From: Bacteroidales bacterium
GTDB lineage: Bacteria; Bacteroidota; Bacteroidia; Bacteroidales; FEN-979
DNA length: 64,000 nt
Direction of reading: 5' to 3'
Assembly: GCA_028706295.1 (NCBI GenBank)
Contig: JAQWBQ010000014.1
Coordinates: 1-64,000 of the forward strand
The position numbers were made by a program, and so were the translations under genes. The notes under the pieces were generated by a model. That model was not told the origin of the DNA. It saw only the letters and a list, made by a program, of their open reading frames with translations, and did no database searches. Position 1 is the stretch's first letter. Each line of letters starts with the position of its first letter. This document shows positions 1-9,684 of the stretch, one piece after another.

Positions 1-2995
1 TGTAAGTTCCGGTTGATTCCGCATATACCAGTGCATTACCCGTTGTCGGGGTATTGTTGATGGTAATGGGCGGGCACCACGGGCCGGAAGCAAGGCTGCC
101 GGTTGCCGAGAACTCGATCCAGTAGCTGCCGGGTTGCAGAGTCAGACCTGCGGTATTCACAACGATCTTCATGATCGGACGCTGTGTGTTTCCGGTTGCG
201 CTGACGCGGTAGATATTGGTCCAGGAGGTGCTGCTCAGACGGTTGGTTGTGTTGTCACCCCAAACGGTGGTAACGGTTCCGCCGGGAGTTCCCTGGAAGA
301 TCCGTACATAAGCTCCGGTAAAGGATGAGGTGGTGGGTGAGCCGGTCTGATAGCCATAGAATTCGAGTGAACTGACATTCCAAACGCCGCCGCTTACTGA
401 GAAGTCATCTGCAATGCGGTAGGTGCCGTTGATCATGTTCATGCCATAGCTGTTGATCGGTCCCTGGAGCATGCTTTCGTCAGCTCCGCCGGCGCCGGTA
501 CCCGGGCTGTTAACCATCGGGCCGTTGTCGTAAAGGGTAGCTGCAGTAGCATCGGGCAGAGAAACAACGCCACCCACGAAATTCGGGTCGGCAACGCCTA
601 CATCGGATTTCGGAGAAACCGGTCCGGTGTACGGGGTAAGGTTGGTAGCCATCGGGGTCACAATGTTGTTCTGCATGTTGGCCCAGTTATAGGCTTCAAC
701 AGAAGCGACACCTTCGTAACCCTGCTGGTTGGCAACCGGGGTTTCGTAGATCAGTCCGGCCGGCATCGAAGCCTCGATCAGGTTCTTGTTGGCAGTGGCA
801 AGGGAAGCATCCAACGGGCCGCCCACACCCTGAACGATAGCACGGATCTGGAAGTTTCCTGCTGCAGGAATCCAGGGGGTACCACCGGCAACGAATTTGG
901 AATAACTGCGGAGCTGCGGGTTGGTAAGGTCAACACCCAATCCTGCTGCATGCGGGGGAATGCCACCCTGTTTCATAACGAGGTAGAAGTCGCCCGTGGC
1001 GATGGTGATGGGTACTGCGAGTGCGAAATCATTCCAGCCAAATCCGCCGGGGGTAACTTCAACGCTGTCGATTACAGTTCCCGGAACTCCGCCGGCTCCG
1101 TCAGCCTTATAAACATACATCCAGAATTTGGTAAGCGGTAGCGCATTGGCAGGATAGTTGGCAGCCGTGCCCAGGTTCAACTTACCGCCGACCAGTTTAA
1201 CCGGCCATTGCAGCGGGGTGAATTTCATGGCATTGAGGTTATTGGCTGTTGCCCAGATCGCGAAGTTATCCTGGATACCATCGTCATAGATAAGTTGGTA
1301 CAGGTTCGACGGGGTTTGCCAGTTCAGGTTGACAGCGGTTGCCGGGGTTCCGTTGAGGGTAGCCACGAACGGACCGGGTTGTACGGCAGTCGGTAACAGA
1401 ACTGCATCCTGGGTGAAAGTCTGGTTGGGAACAAGGTTCACCGTGGTGGTGAAAACATCGTAACCGGTTTTTTCGATTTCAAGGGGTTGCGGGCCAACCA
1501 GCGAGAGCAGCGGGGTGAGGTATGCACCGCCGGCCACACTCAGGGTATAAACGGTGCCGGCCACCTTAATGGTAGCTCCGACAATCGGATTACCGTTGGA
1601 GCCGTCGGTAACAACGCCGCCCACTTTCGGACCCGGTGCCATCAGAATGTCCTGTATGGTAGCCTGGCCATTCACGATGGTAGCACTAGCGCTGCCGGAG
1701 ATGTAACCAGCGGCAGTGCAGTTTGCTGTAACCGGACCTGCATTGAGGTTATAAAGGATATAGAAACCGCTCGAACGGGAGGTATCCTTCTTGGTTCCAA
1801 CCTGGACAATAGCTCCGGAGATCGGGGCCAGGGTATTGATATCCCGCACGTAGCCCATGAGAACGCCCGGGGTGACGGGAGGAACGCCAAAACGGATATT
1901 GGGTCGGGGGCTGGTACCACTGGCAGAATTTGTGAAAGTACATCCACCTGTTGCAAGATCTTGATGGTAATGATACAATGCGCCCGATACTGCAGCACCA
2001 TAAACCGTAGAATTGGAGGTGTAGCTCGTATTCGCAAAGCATATCTCAACAATAACGTTTGATGTACCATCCCACATGAAGGGCGTGGTTAGTGTTATAT
2101 CTTGCCAGCCTGTAGCCGGTACTGAATAGGGCGTGTTGTAGTAAGTAGTCAGACCACTAACCCAGCCGGTTATGGAGGTCAGGGAAGTGTTACCCATTTT
2201 TACAGCGAAGTTATTCATGACCTGGGGGTACCTCGTTGCAACGTTGAAACCAATCGATTGGAGAGGTCCTGCAGAGGCGCCGGCAGTATTAAGTTCGGCA
2301 GCAGTATAAAGCATCTGGGTTCTTGACGCATAGTAGAAGGTATAATACGGCCATCCGGAAGTGGAAGTACCTGTTCCGATTGTAACTATAGCCGGAGGAG
2401 GAGGAGGACCTGCCGTTACATGGGCAAAGTCGAGTGCGCAGTTGTTGCCGTAGGCCGAGGTGAACAGGAACCCGATGTAAAGGGTGGCCTGGTTGCTGGC
2501 GCCGCTGGGCAGCATGCAATACTTAACTTTCCAACCTGCAGTGGCATTGTAACGGGGGTAGGTACCTGCAGAATTCCAAGTAGTTCCGTCGGTTGACCAT
2601 TGCACTTCAACCTGATCCTGGCTGGATGAATAACCTGGATCTTCGTACCAGGCAAAATCCACCATGATAAAGGCTTTGTTGGTGGTTGACATGGCAGTGG
2701 TTTTCTTCAGACGTGTAGAACCGCTTGAGATGCTGTACGAGTTGTATCTTACAAACGTCGTCCCATCAAAAGCAGCGCTGACAGTCGGGCTCGAAGAGGT
2801 GGTCACGAAACTGATACCGGGAGTGGTACCTGTGACCTGCTCAATGACCCAACCCGCCGGAGGGGTAGTTCCAGTGCCAGCCTCGAAACTTTCGGTCAAC
2901 AGCGTAGTCATCTGCGCGTAACCGAACGAAACGAAGACAAACATTGACACCATAAAGGTAGCCAACATTTTCAGCGTTTTGGTAACATTTCTCAT
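1..2995 (-). CDS. Giant secreted surface protein with carboxypeptidase-regulatory-like domains (3' end outside window)
   Basis: The reading frame is open from ATG at 2995 to the left edge, about 998 codons with no stop, so the C-terminus is missing. Residues 1-28 form a Sec signal peptide (MRNVTKTLK then a hydrophobic core ending FGYAQ). Residues about 30-200 resemble a cleaved-adhesin/choice-of-anchor J jelly roll (starts LTESFEAG). Two carboxypeptidase-regulatory-like beta-sandwich domains follow near residues 376 (GYVRDINTLAPISGA) and 455 (GGVVTDGSNGNPIVGA). A module beginning near residue 570 (YDDGIQDNFAIWA) is clearly shared with the next gene upstream, at 3266-7288. Such proteins are usually T9SS cargo, but the sorting domain would lie outside the window. 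The binding target is unknown. It probably has its own promoter near 3190. Confidence 0.85.
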   Translation of the reverse strand, partial: MRNVTKTLKMLATFMVSMFVFVSFGYAQMTTLLTESFEAGTGTTPPAGWVIEQVTGTTPGISFVTTSSSPTVSAAFDGTTFVRYNSYSISSGSTRLKKTTAMSTTNKAFIMVDFAWYEDPGYSSSQDQVEVQWSTDGTTWNSAGTYPRYNATAGWKVKYCMLPSGASNQATLYIGFLFTSAYGNNCALDFAHVTAGPPPPPAIVTIGTGTSTSGWPYYTFYYASRTQMLYTAAELNTAGASAGPLQSIGFNVATRYPQVMNNFAVKMGNTSLTSITGWVSGLTTYYNTPYSVPATGWQDITLTTPFMWDGTSNVIVEICFANTSYTSNSTVYGAAVSGALYHYHQDLATGGCTFTNSASGTSPRPNIRFGVPPVTPGVLMGYVRDINTLAPISGAIVQVGTKKDTSRSSGFYILYNLNAGPVTANCTAAGYISGSASATIVNGQATIQDILMAPGPKVGGVVTDGSNGNPIVGATIKVAGTVYTLSVAGGAYLTPLLSLVGPQPLEIEKTGYDVFTTTVNLVPNQTFTQDAVLLPTAVQPGPFVATLNGTPATAVNLNWQTPSNLYQLIYDDGIQDNFAIWATANNLNAMKFTPLQWPVKLVGGKLNLGTAANYPANALPLTKFWMYVYKADGAGGVPGTVIDSVEVTPGGFGWNDFALAVPITIATGDFYLVMKQGGIPPHAAGLGVDLTNPQLRSYSKFVAGGTPWIPAAGNFQIRAIVQGVGGPLDASLATANKNLIEASMPAGLIYETPVANQQGYEGVASVEAYNWANMQNNIVTPMATNLTPYTGPVSPKSDVGVADPNFVGGVVSLPDATAATLYDNGPMVNSPGTGAGGADESMLQGPINSYGMNMINGTYRIADDFSVSGGVWNVSSLEFYGYQTGSPTTSSFTGAYVRIFQGTPGGTVTTVWGDNTTNRLSSTSWTNIYRVSATGNTQRPIMKIVVNTAGLTLQPGSYWIEFSATGSLASGPWCPPITINNTPTTGNALVYAESTGTY

Positions 2996-3121
2996 AATTT
3001 TGAAATTTAGGTTAATAATAAATGAGTATTTGAAATTATAGGGTATCAATAAACTTATTGATATATATAATGGAAGAAACTTGCTGCATAAAGTCTTTTT
3101 TCGTTAATATAAATAATAATA

Positions 3122-3141
3122 AGCACAATACCTATTGTGCT
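3122..3141. other. Perfect 9-bp inverted repeat in intergenic region
   Basis: The sequence AGCACAATA-CC-TATTGTGCT is a perfect AT-rich palindrome with a 2-nt centre. It lies between the stop of the 3266-7288 gene and the start of the gene at 2995. On the minus strand it is followed by T-rich sequence without a clean T-run. It could be a weak terminator for the upstream gene, a hairpin in the leader of the downstream gene, or a protein-binding site. The remaining intergenic sequence (2996-3265) is AT-rich with no gene. Confidence 0.45.
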
Positions 3142-3185
3142 GAATTACAGCTATTTAGATAAAAAAGCATTCGTATCACTCAGGG

Positions 3186-3193
3186 CAAAGATA
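3186..3193 (-). promoter_or_regulatory. Bacteroidota -7 promoter element (TATCTTTG)
   Basis: On the minus strand this reads TATCTTTG, matching the TAnnTTTG -7 consensus. No good TTG is found 19 bp upstream. Transcription would start near 3179, giving a leader of roughly 185 nt before ATG 2995 that contains the 3122-3141 hairpin. Confidence 0.4.
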
Positions 3194-3265
3194 AAAACAA
3201 TTTTGAACTTCCGGATAAAATTTTAACTTTTTTTTTCATCCTTTTTAAACCTTGGAGAAATATTT

Positions 3266-6200
3266 TCATTGAATGCATATTTTTTTAAGCGCCCGATGAT
3301 CCTCCGACTGAATCGACAGAAAATAAAATCCTTTTCTTATTCCTTGTAAATCAATTGTTAATGAATTCCGTCCCCGGGCGTCCCAGGTTCCGGTCACGAT
3401 ACCCGACAGATTCAGAAGCTGAATCTTTCCCAGGGAACCTTCGGTTTGTATCGTCACCATTTCACGGGCGGGGTTGGGGAAAATTTTCAGGGGCAGAATT
3501 TTAGTCTCAGGTGTTCCGGTGATCACACTGACCTGGATAGTATCGGAGTCGGTCGTTTTTTCACAATTCTGAAACTGACTCCTGATAAAATAATAGTACT
3601 CCCCGTAAGGAACATCCGGATCGAGAAAGAGCGTATCCTGGACCAGGACGTTATTGATCTTTTCAAAATCGGTATTCCCGTATCCTTTCCGGTAGATATC
3701 GTACCCGATAAGCGCATCGGTCGGGTCTGCACCGGCTTCAGAATGGATTCCCGGCTGATGGCCGGGTGTTGCCAGTAGCTGATCATCTGCGCCTATCGAA
3801 CAATCATCGATCGCCCATGGATACCAGAGTCCGTTGCCGTCGCCATCGACCGCATGCCAGGCCAGGTCGACCGTCAGCCCCTGGTAAGTGGAAAGATCAA
3901 TATGATAAGGTGTTTCCCATGCATTGATGCCCGAACCTCCCGTGTATACCGGCAATGCCGACATATCCAGAAGTCCCGTCCAACTGGCACCCTGGTCCGA
4001 CGAGATTTTGACAAAGTAGTGATCCTGGTGCAGGGAACCCTGGTAGGCGTAACTCCAAAAGGTAAGATCCCCGTTTATATATACATTATGTGCAATGATC
4101 CATTCATCCTGATGGCTGTAATCCCACGCGATGCCCGCTGAAAAATCACCGGTATGGACGCCGGGGGTGGCGGATGCCGGCGCATGGTACCACGAAGCCC
4201 CGGTATTGGTTGTTTGTATGGACCAAGTCAGCGGCGGAAATGCAGGTTCTTCAAATCCTTCATTCAGGAGGGAGCCACCATAACATACCGGCGGGCTCCA
4301 GGTAAGCCGTACCAGTTTGTCGAATGCTTCACCAGCCGGATCAGTAGCCGGATAGCAAACCGGGTAGACCGCAATATTATCGACAAACCAGTTCAGCAGT
4401 TCGACCGAATTCTCTCCGGCTGCCCGGAATCTGATCCGGAATCCTTTGCCTTTGACTGCTGAAATCTCAATATGGTGGCTGGTCCAATCAAACGTTGAAA
4501 CATTGGAAATTACCATTTTCTGATTCCAGACATTGTTATAAAAGACCTCCACATTCAGCTTCTCCGTACCGGTGGCATTGCGGGTGTTCAGTTTTACGTC
4601 AAAGTCAAGCCAGATGGAGGCACAGGTAAGGTCCAGGGCATTGAGGATCGGACTTTCCAGGGCATAGCTGTAGCTGAGGTCCGGCGGTTGCCAGTTGAAA
4701 CAGGAGGAGGGGGCAGGGAATCCTTCTCCTGTCTGGATGGTCCAATTACCCTGCGACGGAGAGAACCTCCAGTCGTTAAAGGAGTAACTTCCCGCATCCC
4801 ATGATTCGTAAAAGGGAAGTAATCTTCCGTAGTTCACGGTCAGATGCAAAGGGCCGTCGGGCATGCTTTCGGCGTTCATCCCGGGAAAGCCATACGGAGT
4901 AAGGTCGTACAAAGCGCTGACCCCGTATTGGTAATGACCCGGCTCCAGGCTCTGATCGGTGAAGTGCAAGGTATCAGGGTGGTTGATATCATTTACCGGG
5001 ATACCGTCGCGGTAAATCCGGTAACCGGTAAGACCGGGCGGCATCACCATTCCGCTGTCGGTACTTATGGCAGGCTGATCCCATTCGATCAGGGCCTGGT
5101 CGTTGAAGGTGCTTCCCCTTATATTTTTCACCGGAGGAAGGTATTGTGAAGTAAAGGGAACGCAGACCTGATTGGAATAACCGTTGCTGTACAGGGCGGT
5201 GACACACGCCTGGTAGGATTGGCCGTATTGCACAAGTCCGGAAGGAATAAAATAGGCGTTTTTGTCGGTATATCCGGTTATGACATTACCCAGGTAAAAA
5301 TAATATCCCAGGATGCACTTGGATAATTCCTGTGCGGGTTCGGAGGCGACGACACTGATATTGTCAAGGTTCCATCCGTTGAGATCCCAGGAGTCGCCGC
5401 CATAGGCTCGGAATCTGACTTTAAAGTTTTGGTCGGTGTATTCGGAGATATCGATCTCTTCGCTACTCCAGGGAATATCTCCCGTTTTATTGGTATGAAC
5501 CCTCAGGACATTCCATGCCAGCCCGTTCCAAACCTCGACAGCCATAGCATTCATGGTGGTGGTTGCGGCATTGTCAAGATAAATATCGTACCTGAGCTGG
5601 AGGAGTTTGGAACGTTGTCCGGTAATGGTTTTCGATAACAGGGACTGGCTGTACCCAATCTGTCGGGGCGATCGGTTGAAAAATGCCGAAGGGGCCGGAT
5701 TGCCCGTTCCTGTCGAAATGGCCCAGTTGGCGCCGCCTTCGACCGTCCAGTTATTGGCGGTAAAGGTTCCGCTGTTCCAGTTTTCGGAAAAGAGGGTCCT
5801 GCTGAATTTCGGAACATCCCACCGGGCTAACAGGTTGCTGTCGTTGACCGTGAGGTTTTCGGACGCAATTTTTTTATGCCAGAGAGTCAGGTTCAGGGCA
5901 ACCGGCGACATTACCTGAACGGACTGGACGATAGAGTCGTAGGCAAATTTTGACACCGACAGGGAGTAGTTCCCCTTCCACACCTGCGGGAAGATCAACT
6001 CGCCGGAGCTATCGGCAATGGCAGTGTAAACGGTATCAGGGAGGGCCAGGTTCTGAAGTTTCAGCAATGCATTGGCAGGTCCCTGTGCGACACAACCCGA
6101 TGCAATGACAAAAGAGACGGGGGTGGTCCAGCATTTTCCGATCACATTCGAAAACCGTGCAGCAGAGGAATTGTTTCCCGGGTAATTGGTTTTTATTACC

Positions 6201-7288
6201 CAGCGGTAGGGTGCGCAGGGCAGTAAAGGCCAGGACAAATCCTGGCAGGCAAGCATTCCCGTCGAGGTGAGAAAAGTCCATGCCGCGGGGTTTTGTTCCT
6301 CACCCTGGCGTAATCTGAAAACGCTGAAATGGGTCCAGGTATCCGGGGCATCGTTCATGAAATACGGGCCGCCCGGTCCGTTACACCGGGCCCGCATCAT
6401 GAAGTTTCCGCCGGCAGGAAACCAGGGGCCGCTACCCGTTACGAACCGTGAATAGCTCCGGAACTGAGGCGTGGTTTCATCGACGGCAATACCGGCAGCA
6501 TTGGGTGAATTCCCTCCCTGAATCATGACGATGAAGAAGGATCCGGAGGTTATGGTCAGGGGCTCGGGCAAAGAAAACTGGTTCCATCCCGGTACTGAAG
6601 GGGTCACGGTGAAGGGGCCAGCAAGTACGGAGCCGGGAGCGCCCCCGGTACCGTTGGCATCACAGATCATTATCTGGAAGTCGACAAAAGGATTGCTGCC
6701 AGCCGGATAGTTGTTCAGGGTACCGATATGGATCATACCCCCGTCGAGGGTCAGCGGCCAGGCCGGAGGCGTGAATCTGACCGCATTCATATTGCCCTGG
6801 GTAGCCCATACCGTGAAGTTATCCTGAACCCCGTCGTCGTAAATAATTTCATAGGGTCCCGAAGGCGCCGGCCAGAAAAGGTCGACCTTCTGGAGTGAGG
6901 AATCGAAAACGGCGGAGAGGCTTGCAGGCGGAATCAGATTTTCCTGAAGGGTGATATTTTGAATGACCGTACCGACGGAAGGAAAAGAGATAGCGCCGGT
7001 AGTAAAGTCCTGGAAACCCGGTTTGGTACAATGTATGGGCCAGGCGCCGGCCTGGGTTACCGGGAGGGTGTAGATGCCGCCGGTTATGGAGTACGTCCAG
7101 GCGCCGTTGACTTCGATTCGGGCGCCGATTACCGGATCACCGGAAGGAGCCCGGGTGACCACACCCATCAGCTCCGCAGCCTGCAGTTCTAATGAAAACA
7201 GGGTCAGGAAACACAACAGGAGCGCCCATGGCAACCCTGTCCTGAATCCGGATTCTGTAATTACCGGCAGGTTGATTTTTAAACTCAT
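3266..7288 (-). CDS. T9SS type A sorting-domain giant surface protein
   Basis: This 1340-aa secreted protein has a signal peptide (about residues 1-37, hydrophobic WALLLCFLTLFSLELQA). Next come a carboxypeptidase-regulatory-like domain (about 38-110) and a module also present in the downstream partial gene (YDDGVQDNFTVWATQG, near 150). Three cleaved-adhesin/MAM-like jelly rolls follow, beginning near 515 (LFSENWNSGTF), 838 (LPFYESWDAG) and 1020 (LLNEGFEEPAF), with fibronectin III-like stretches between them. The last 80 or so residues (PLKIFPNPAREMV to KKICIQ) are a T9SS type A sorting domain, which directs export through the outer membrane and anchoring at the surface. No enzymatic motif is visible, so an adhesin or glycan-binding role is inferred only. 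It is a tandem paralogue of the gene ending at 2995. Confidence 0.88.
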   Translation of the reverse strand: MSLKINLPVITESGFRTGLPWALLLCFLTLFSLELQAAELMGVVTRAPSGDPVIGARIEVNGAWTYSITGGIYTLPVTQAGAWPIHCTKPGFQDFTTGAISFPSVGTVIQNITLQENLIPPASLSAVFDSSLQKVDLFWPAPSGPYEIIYDDGVQDNFTVWATQGNMNAVRFTPPAWPLTLDGGMIHIGTLNNYPAGSNPFVDFQIMICDANGTGGAPGSVLAGPFTVTPSVPGWNQFSLPEPLTITSGSFFIVMIQGGNSPNAAGIAVDETTPQFRSYSRFVTGSGPWFPAGGNFMMRARCNGPGGPYFMNDAPDTWTHFSVFRLRQGEEQNPAAWTFLTSTGMLACQDLSWPLLPCAPYRWVIKTNYPGNNSSAARFSNVIGKCWTTPVSFVIASGCVAQGPANALLKLQNLALPDTVYTAIADSSGELIFPQVWKGNYSLSVSKFAYDSIVQSVQVMSPVALNLTLWHKKIASENLTVNDSNLLARWDVPKFSRTLFSENWNSGTFTANNWTVEGGANWAISTGTGNPAPSAFFNRSPRQIGYSQSLLSKTITGQRSKLLQLRYDIYLDNAATTTMNAMAVEVWNGLAWNVLRVHTNKTGDIPWSSEEIDISEYTDQNFKVRFRAYGGDSWDLNGWNLDNISVVASEPAQELSKCILGYYFYLGNVITGYTDKNAYFIPSGLVQYGQSYQACVTALYSNGYSNQVCVPFTSQYLPPVKNIRGSTFNDQALIEWDQPAISTDSGMVMPPGLTGYRIYRDGIPVNDINHPDTLHFTDQSLEPGHYQYGVSALYDLTPYGFPGMNAESMPDGPLHLTVNYGRLLPFYESWDAGSYSFNDWRFSPSQGNWTIQTGEGFPAPSSCFNWQPPDLSYSYALESPILNALDLTCASIWLDFDVKLNTRNATGTEKLNVEVFYNNVWNQKMVISNVSTFDWTSHHIEISAVKGKGFRIRFRAAGENSVELLNWFVDNIAVYPVCYPATDPAGEAFDKLVRLTWSPPVCYGGSLLNEGFEEPAFPPLTWSIQTTNTGASWYHAPASATPGVHTGDFSAGIAWDYSHQDEWIIAHNVYINGDLTFWSYAYQGSLHQDHYFVKISSDQGASWTGLLDMSALPVYTGGSGINAWETPYHIDLSTYQGLTVDLAWHAVDGDGNGLWYPWAIDDCSIGADDQLLATPGHQPGIHSEAGADPTDALIGYDIYRKGYGNTDFEKINNVLVQDTLFLDPDVPYGEYYYFIRSQFQNCEKTTDSDTIQVSVITGTPETKILPLKIFPNPAREMVTIQTEGSLGKIQLLNLSGIVTGTWDARGRNSLTIDLQGIRKGFYFLSIQSEDHRALKKICIQ

Positions 7289-7323
7289 CCGATGTTTGAA
7301 CGTTTAAAATCCTGATTATGTTA

Positions 7324-7331
7324 CAAATTTA
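7324..7331 (-). promoter_or_regulatory. Possible -7 element (TAAATTTG) for the T9SS protein
   Basis: The minus strand reads TAAATTTG, which fits TAnnTTTG, about 36 bp before ATG 7288. The -33 element is not convincing. It is arranged back to back with the rplU promoter. Confidence 0.4.
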
Positions 7332-7362
7332 CTGAAAAAGTATATTTTTTTCGGGAATGGTC

Positions 7363-7391
7363 TTGGATTTAAGAAAAAAATTATAACTTTG
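7363..7391 (+). promoter_or_regulatory. Promoter of rplU-rpmA
   Basis: TTG at 7363-7365, an 18-bp spacer and TAACTTTG at 7384-7391 match the Bacteroidota sigma-ABfr promoter pattern. The expected transcription start lies about 30 nt before the rplU ATG at 7427. Confidence 0.7.
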
Positions 7392-7426
7392 CACTCCCAA
7401 ATTTACGAACATCAATAAATTATCAC

Positions 7427-7813
7427 ATGTACGCGATTGTTGAAATAGCTGGTCAGCAGTTTAAGGTTGAAAATAACGACGAGATTTTTGTTCATCGGCT
7501 TGAAGGTGAACCGGGTACGAAGGTGGAATTCGACCAGGTACTTTTGCTTGATCAGGACGGGAAGGTAACGGTTGGTAAGCCCATGGTTGAAGGAAGCAAG
7601 ATCAGTGGCGAGATCCTGGAGCATGTTCGGGGCGACAAGGTGGTCGTTTTTAAAAAGAAGCGCCGCAAGGGATTTCAGAAGGAGACCGGACACCGTCAGG
7701 ATTTCAGCAAGATACGTATCGAGAATATCGGCGTGAAGGGATCGGGCCGGACTAAAAAAGCCCGGACAGAGGAACCCGCTGAAACGGCAACTCCTGAAAA
7801 GATTGAAGGTTAA
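7427..7813 (+). CDS. rplU: 50S ribosomal protein L21
   Basis: This 128-aa protein begins MYAIVEIAGQQFKV, the diagnostic L21 N-terminus, and contains the conserved basic segment VVVFKKKRRKGFQKETGHRQ near residues 72-91, which contacts 23S rRNA. The last 25 or so residues are a Lys/Glu/Pro-rich tail (KKARTEEPAETATPEK), longer than the approximately 103-aa E. coli protein and disordered-looking. Extensions of this kind occur in Bacteroidota L21. It is followed after 75 bp by rpmA, the usual partner, and both should be transcribed from the promoter at 7363-7391. Confidence 0.97.
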   Translation: MYAIVEIAGQQFKVENNDEIFVHRLEGEPGTKVEFDQVLLLDQDGKVTVGKPMVEGSKISGEILEHVRGDKVVVFKKKRRKGFQKETGHRQDFSKIRIENIGVKGSGRTKKARTEEPAETATPEKIEG

Positions 7814-7888
7814 CACCATACCGTTCCGGATGGCTATACCGGAAACAAAAGGAAATAAGATAGATTAAACACAATATTTCAGATTGTT

Positions 7889-8158
7889 ATGGCACACAAA
7901 AAAGGGGCAGGAAGTTCGAGCAATGGCCGTGAATCACACAGCAAACGTCTGGGTGTGAAAATTTTTGGCGGCCAGTTGGCCAAATCAGGCAGTATCATCA
8001 TCAGGCAACGGGGAACTGTTCACAATCCCGGTCTGAATGTAGGGATGGGCAAGGATCATACCCTGTATGCGCTGGTTGATGGCATTGTTGAATTCAAGAA
8101 AGGAAAAAAGGAACGTTCATTTGTTTCCGTCGCACCGCTCGAAGAAGCAGCCCAATAA
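7889..8158 (+). CDS. rpmA: 50S ribosomal protein L27
   Basis: This 89-aa protein begins [16 protein letters not shown], the canonical L27 N-terminus without the cleavable extension seen in Firmicutes. The N-terminal tail reaches towards the peptidyl-transferase centre. The core [20 protein letters not shown] and [14 protein letters not shown] are typical. It is the second gene of the rplU-rpmA operon, ending 43 bp before a strong terminator-like hairpin. Confidence 0.97.
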   Translation: MAHKKGAGSSSNGRESHSKRLGVKIFGGQLAKSGSIIIRQRGTVHNPGLNVGMGKDHTLYALVDGIVEFKKGKKERSFVSVAPLEEAAQ

Positions 8159-8201
8159 GCAGGTATTTTGCGATTTTTCATCGCGATATGAAAAAAAGGA
8201 T

Positions 8202-8236
8202 AAATCGGTATGGAAAATCCATGCCGATTTTTTTTT
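8202..8236 (+). terminator. Rho-independent terminator after rpmA
   Basis: A 13-bp stem (arms AAATCGGTATGGA and TCCATGCCGATTT, one G-U pair) with a short A loop is followed directly by a run of T. It separates the ribosomal operon from serS. Confidence 0.85.
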
Positions 8237-8327
8237 AATCCCTGCTGCCTGGTTCCCTCCTTCAAAATGAATAAAGAAATAACCTGTGTTAATTATTTAA
8301 ATTGAGCCAACCCGAAAATTCAGACTT

Positions 8328-9599
8328 ATGCTCTCATTGAACTTTATCCGTGAAAACGCCCAGGAGGTCATAAACCGTCTTACAATCAAGAATTTCGCCG
8401 GCACCGAGATCATCGGGCAGGTTGTTGCGCTGGATGATCGCCGCCGTGAAACGCAGAAGCAGCTTGACGATCTTCAGGCGCGGGGCAATGCAATTGCGAA
8501 GGAGATCGGTATCCTTTTTAAATCGGGTAAAACCGAAGAGGCCAATCAGTTAAAGGCACAGTCAGGTGCGGTACGTGACCAGGCAAAGGAGCTTGACGCA
8601 ACGCTGCAACACATCAAGCAGGAACTGGATTCTTTGTTGGTCCGGGTGCCCAACCTGCCCCATCCTTCCATTCCCGGCGGGAAAAGTTCTGAGGACAACA
8701 TCGTGGTAATGCAGGAAGGTCGTGTGGAAGATGGTCCGTCGGGTTTGCTTCCCCACTGGGACCTGACCGCAAAATATGACCTTATCGATTTTGGTTTGGG
8801 CAACAAGATCACAGGTTCCGGATTCCCGCTTTACAAGGGGAAAGGGGCGCGGCTGCAACGCGCGCTGATCAACTTTTTTTTGGATGAAGCCGTCAGGGCC
8901 GGTTACCTTGAAGTGCAGCCCCCCTACCTGGTCAATGCCGACTCGGCTTATGCCACCGGCCAGCTTCCCGACAAAGACGGTCAGATGTATCATGCCGGGA
9001 TCGATGATCTTTACCTGATCCCCACGGCCGAGGTGCCGGTGACCAATATTTACCGCGATTCCATCCTGCGCGAACGGGACCTTCCGCTGAAAAACGTGGC
9101 CTATTCAGCCTGTTTCAGGAGGGAAGCCGGATCCTATGGGAAAGATGTAAGAGGATTAAACCGGCTGCATCAGTTCGACAAGGTCGAAATCGTACAAATT
9201 GCCCATCCGGATCACTCTTACGACGTATTGGAAGAGATGCGCGATTATGTTACCGGACTACTCCGGAAGCTCGAATTACCCTTCCGGATCCTGAAATTAT
9301 GCGGCGGGGATATGAGTTTCACCTCTTCTTTTACTTATGATATGGAAGTTTGGTCGGCGGGGCAATCGCGATGGCTGGAGGTCAGTTCCATCTCGAATTT
9401 TGAGTCGTTTCAGGCAAACCGGCTGAAGCTGAGATTCAAAGATGAATCGGGTAAAATCAGGCCGGCCCACACCCTGAACGGCAGTGCATTGGCGCTACCC
9501 CGGATCGTGGCAGCGCTTCTCGAGAATAACCAGACACCGGAGGGGATCCGGATCCCAGCTGCCCTGGTACCTTTCACCGGATTTGAAAAGATCGCCTGA
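8328..9599 (+). CDS. serS: Seryl-tRNA synthetase
   Basis: This 423-aa class II aminoacyl-tRNA synthetase charges tRNA-Ser with serine. The N-terminal long coiled-coil arm (about residues 25-105, rich in Glu, Lys, Gln) contacts the long variable arm of tRNA-Ser. Class II motif 2 is seen in ACFRREAGSYGKDVRGL and motif 3 in HTLNGSALALPRIVAALLE, where the conserved Arg binds ATP. PTAEVPV is the serine-pocket signature. Length matches the bacterial family. It starts at ATG 8328 (MLSLNFIRENAQEV), typical for SerS. No consensus promoter is obvious in the 90 bp after the rpmA terminator. Confidence 0.97.
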   Translation: MLSLNFIRENAQEVINRLTIKNFAGTEIIGQVVALDDRRRETQKQLDDLQARGNAIAKEIGILFKSGKTEEANQLKAQSGAVRDQAKELDATLQHIKQELDSLLVRVPNLPHPSIPGGKSSEDNIVVMQEGRVEDGPSGLLPHWDLTAKYDLIDFGLGNKITGSGFPLYKGKGARLQRALINFFLDEAVRAGYLEVQPPYLVNADSAYATGQLPDKDGQMYHAGIDDLYLIPTAEVPVTNIYRDSILRERDLPLKNVAYSACFRREAGSYGKDVRGLNRLHQFDKVEIVQIAHPDHSYDVLEEMRDYVTGLLRKLELPFRILKLCGGDMSFTSSFTYDMEVWSAGQSRWLEVSSISNFESFQANRLKLRFKDESGKIRPAHTLNGSALALPRIVAALLENNQTPEGIRIPAALVPFTGFEKIA

Positions 9600-9630
9600 G
9601 TCAACATTCCCCGACGGCAACAATCCCGGT

Positions 9631-9660
9631 TTGACTTTCATCAATAATTGTTTATTTTTG
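9631..9660 (+). promoter_or_regulatory. Strong Bacteroidota promoter for the 9685-15110 operon
   Basis: TTG at 9631-9633 (preceded by T, giving TTTG), a 19-bp spacer and TATTTTTG at 9653-9660 form an essentially perfect -33/-7 pair. The start site should fall near 9667, giving a leader of under 20 nt before ATG 9685. Confidence 0.8.
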
Positions 9661-9684
9661 TTTGCTCAAAAATAACAATTCACC

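Noticed and set aside
1487..2062. A 191-codon open frame on the plus strand
   Set aside because: It lies antisense to the long open minus frame of the surface protein, which has a signal peptide and recognisable domains. The plus translation has no family-like features.
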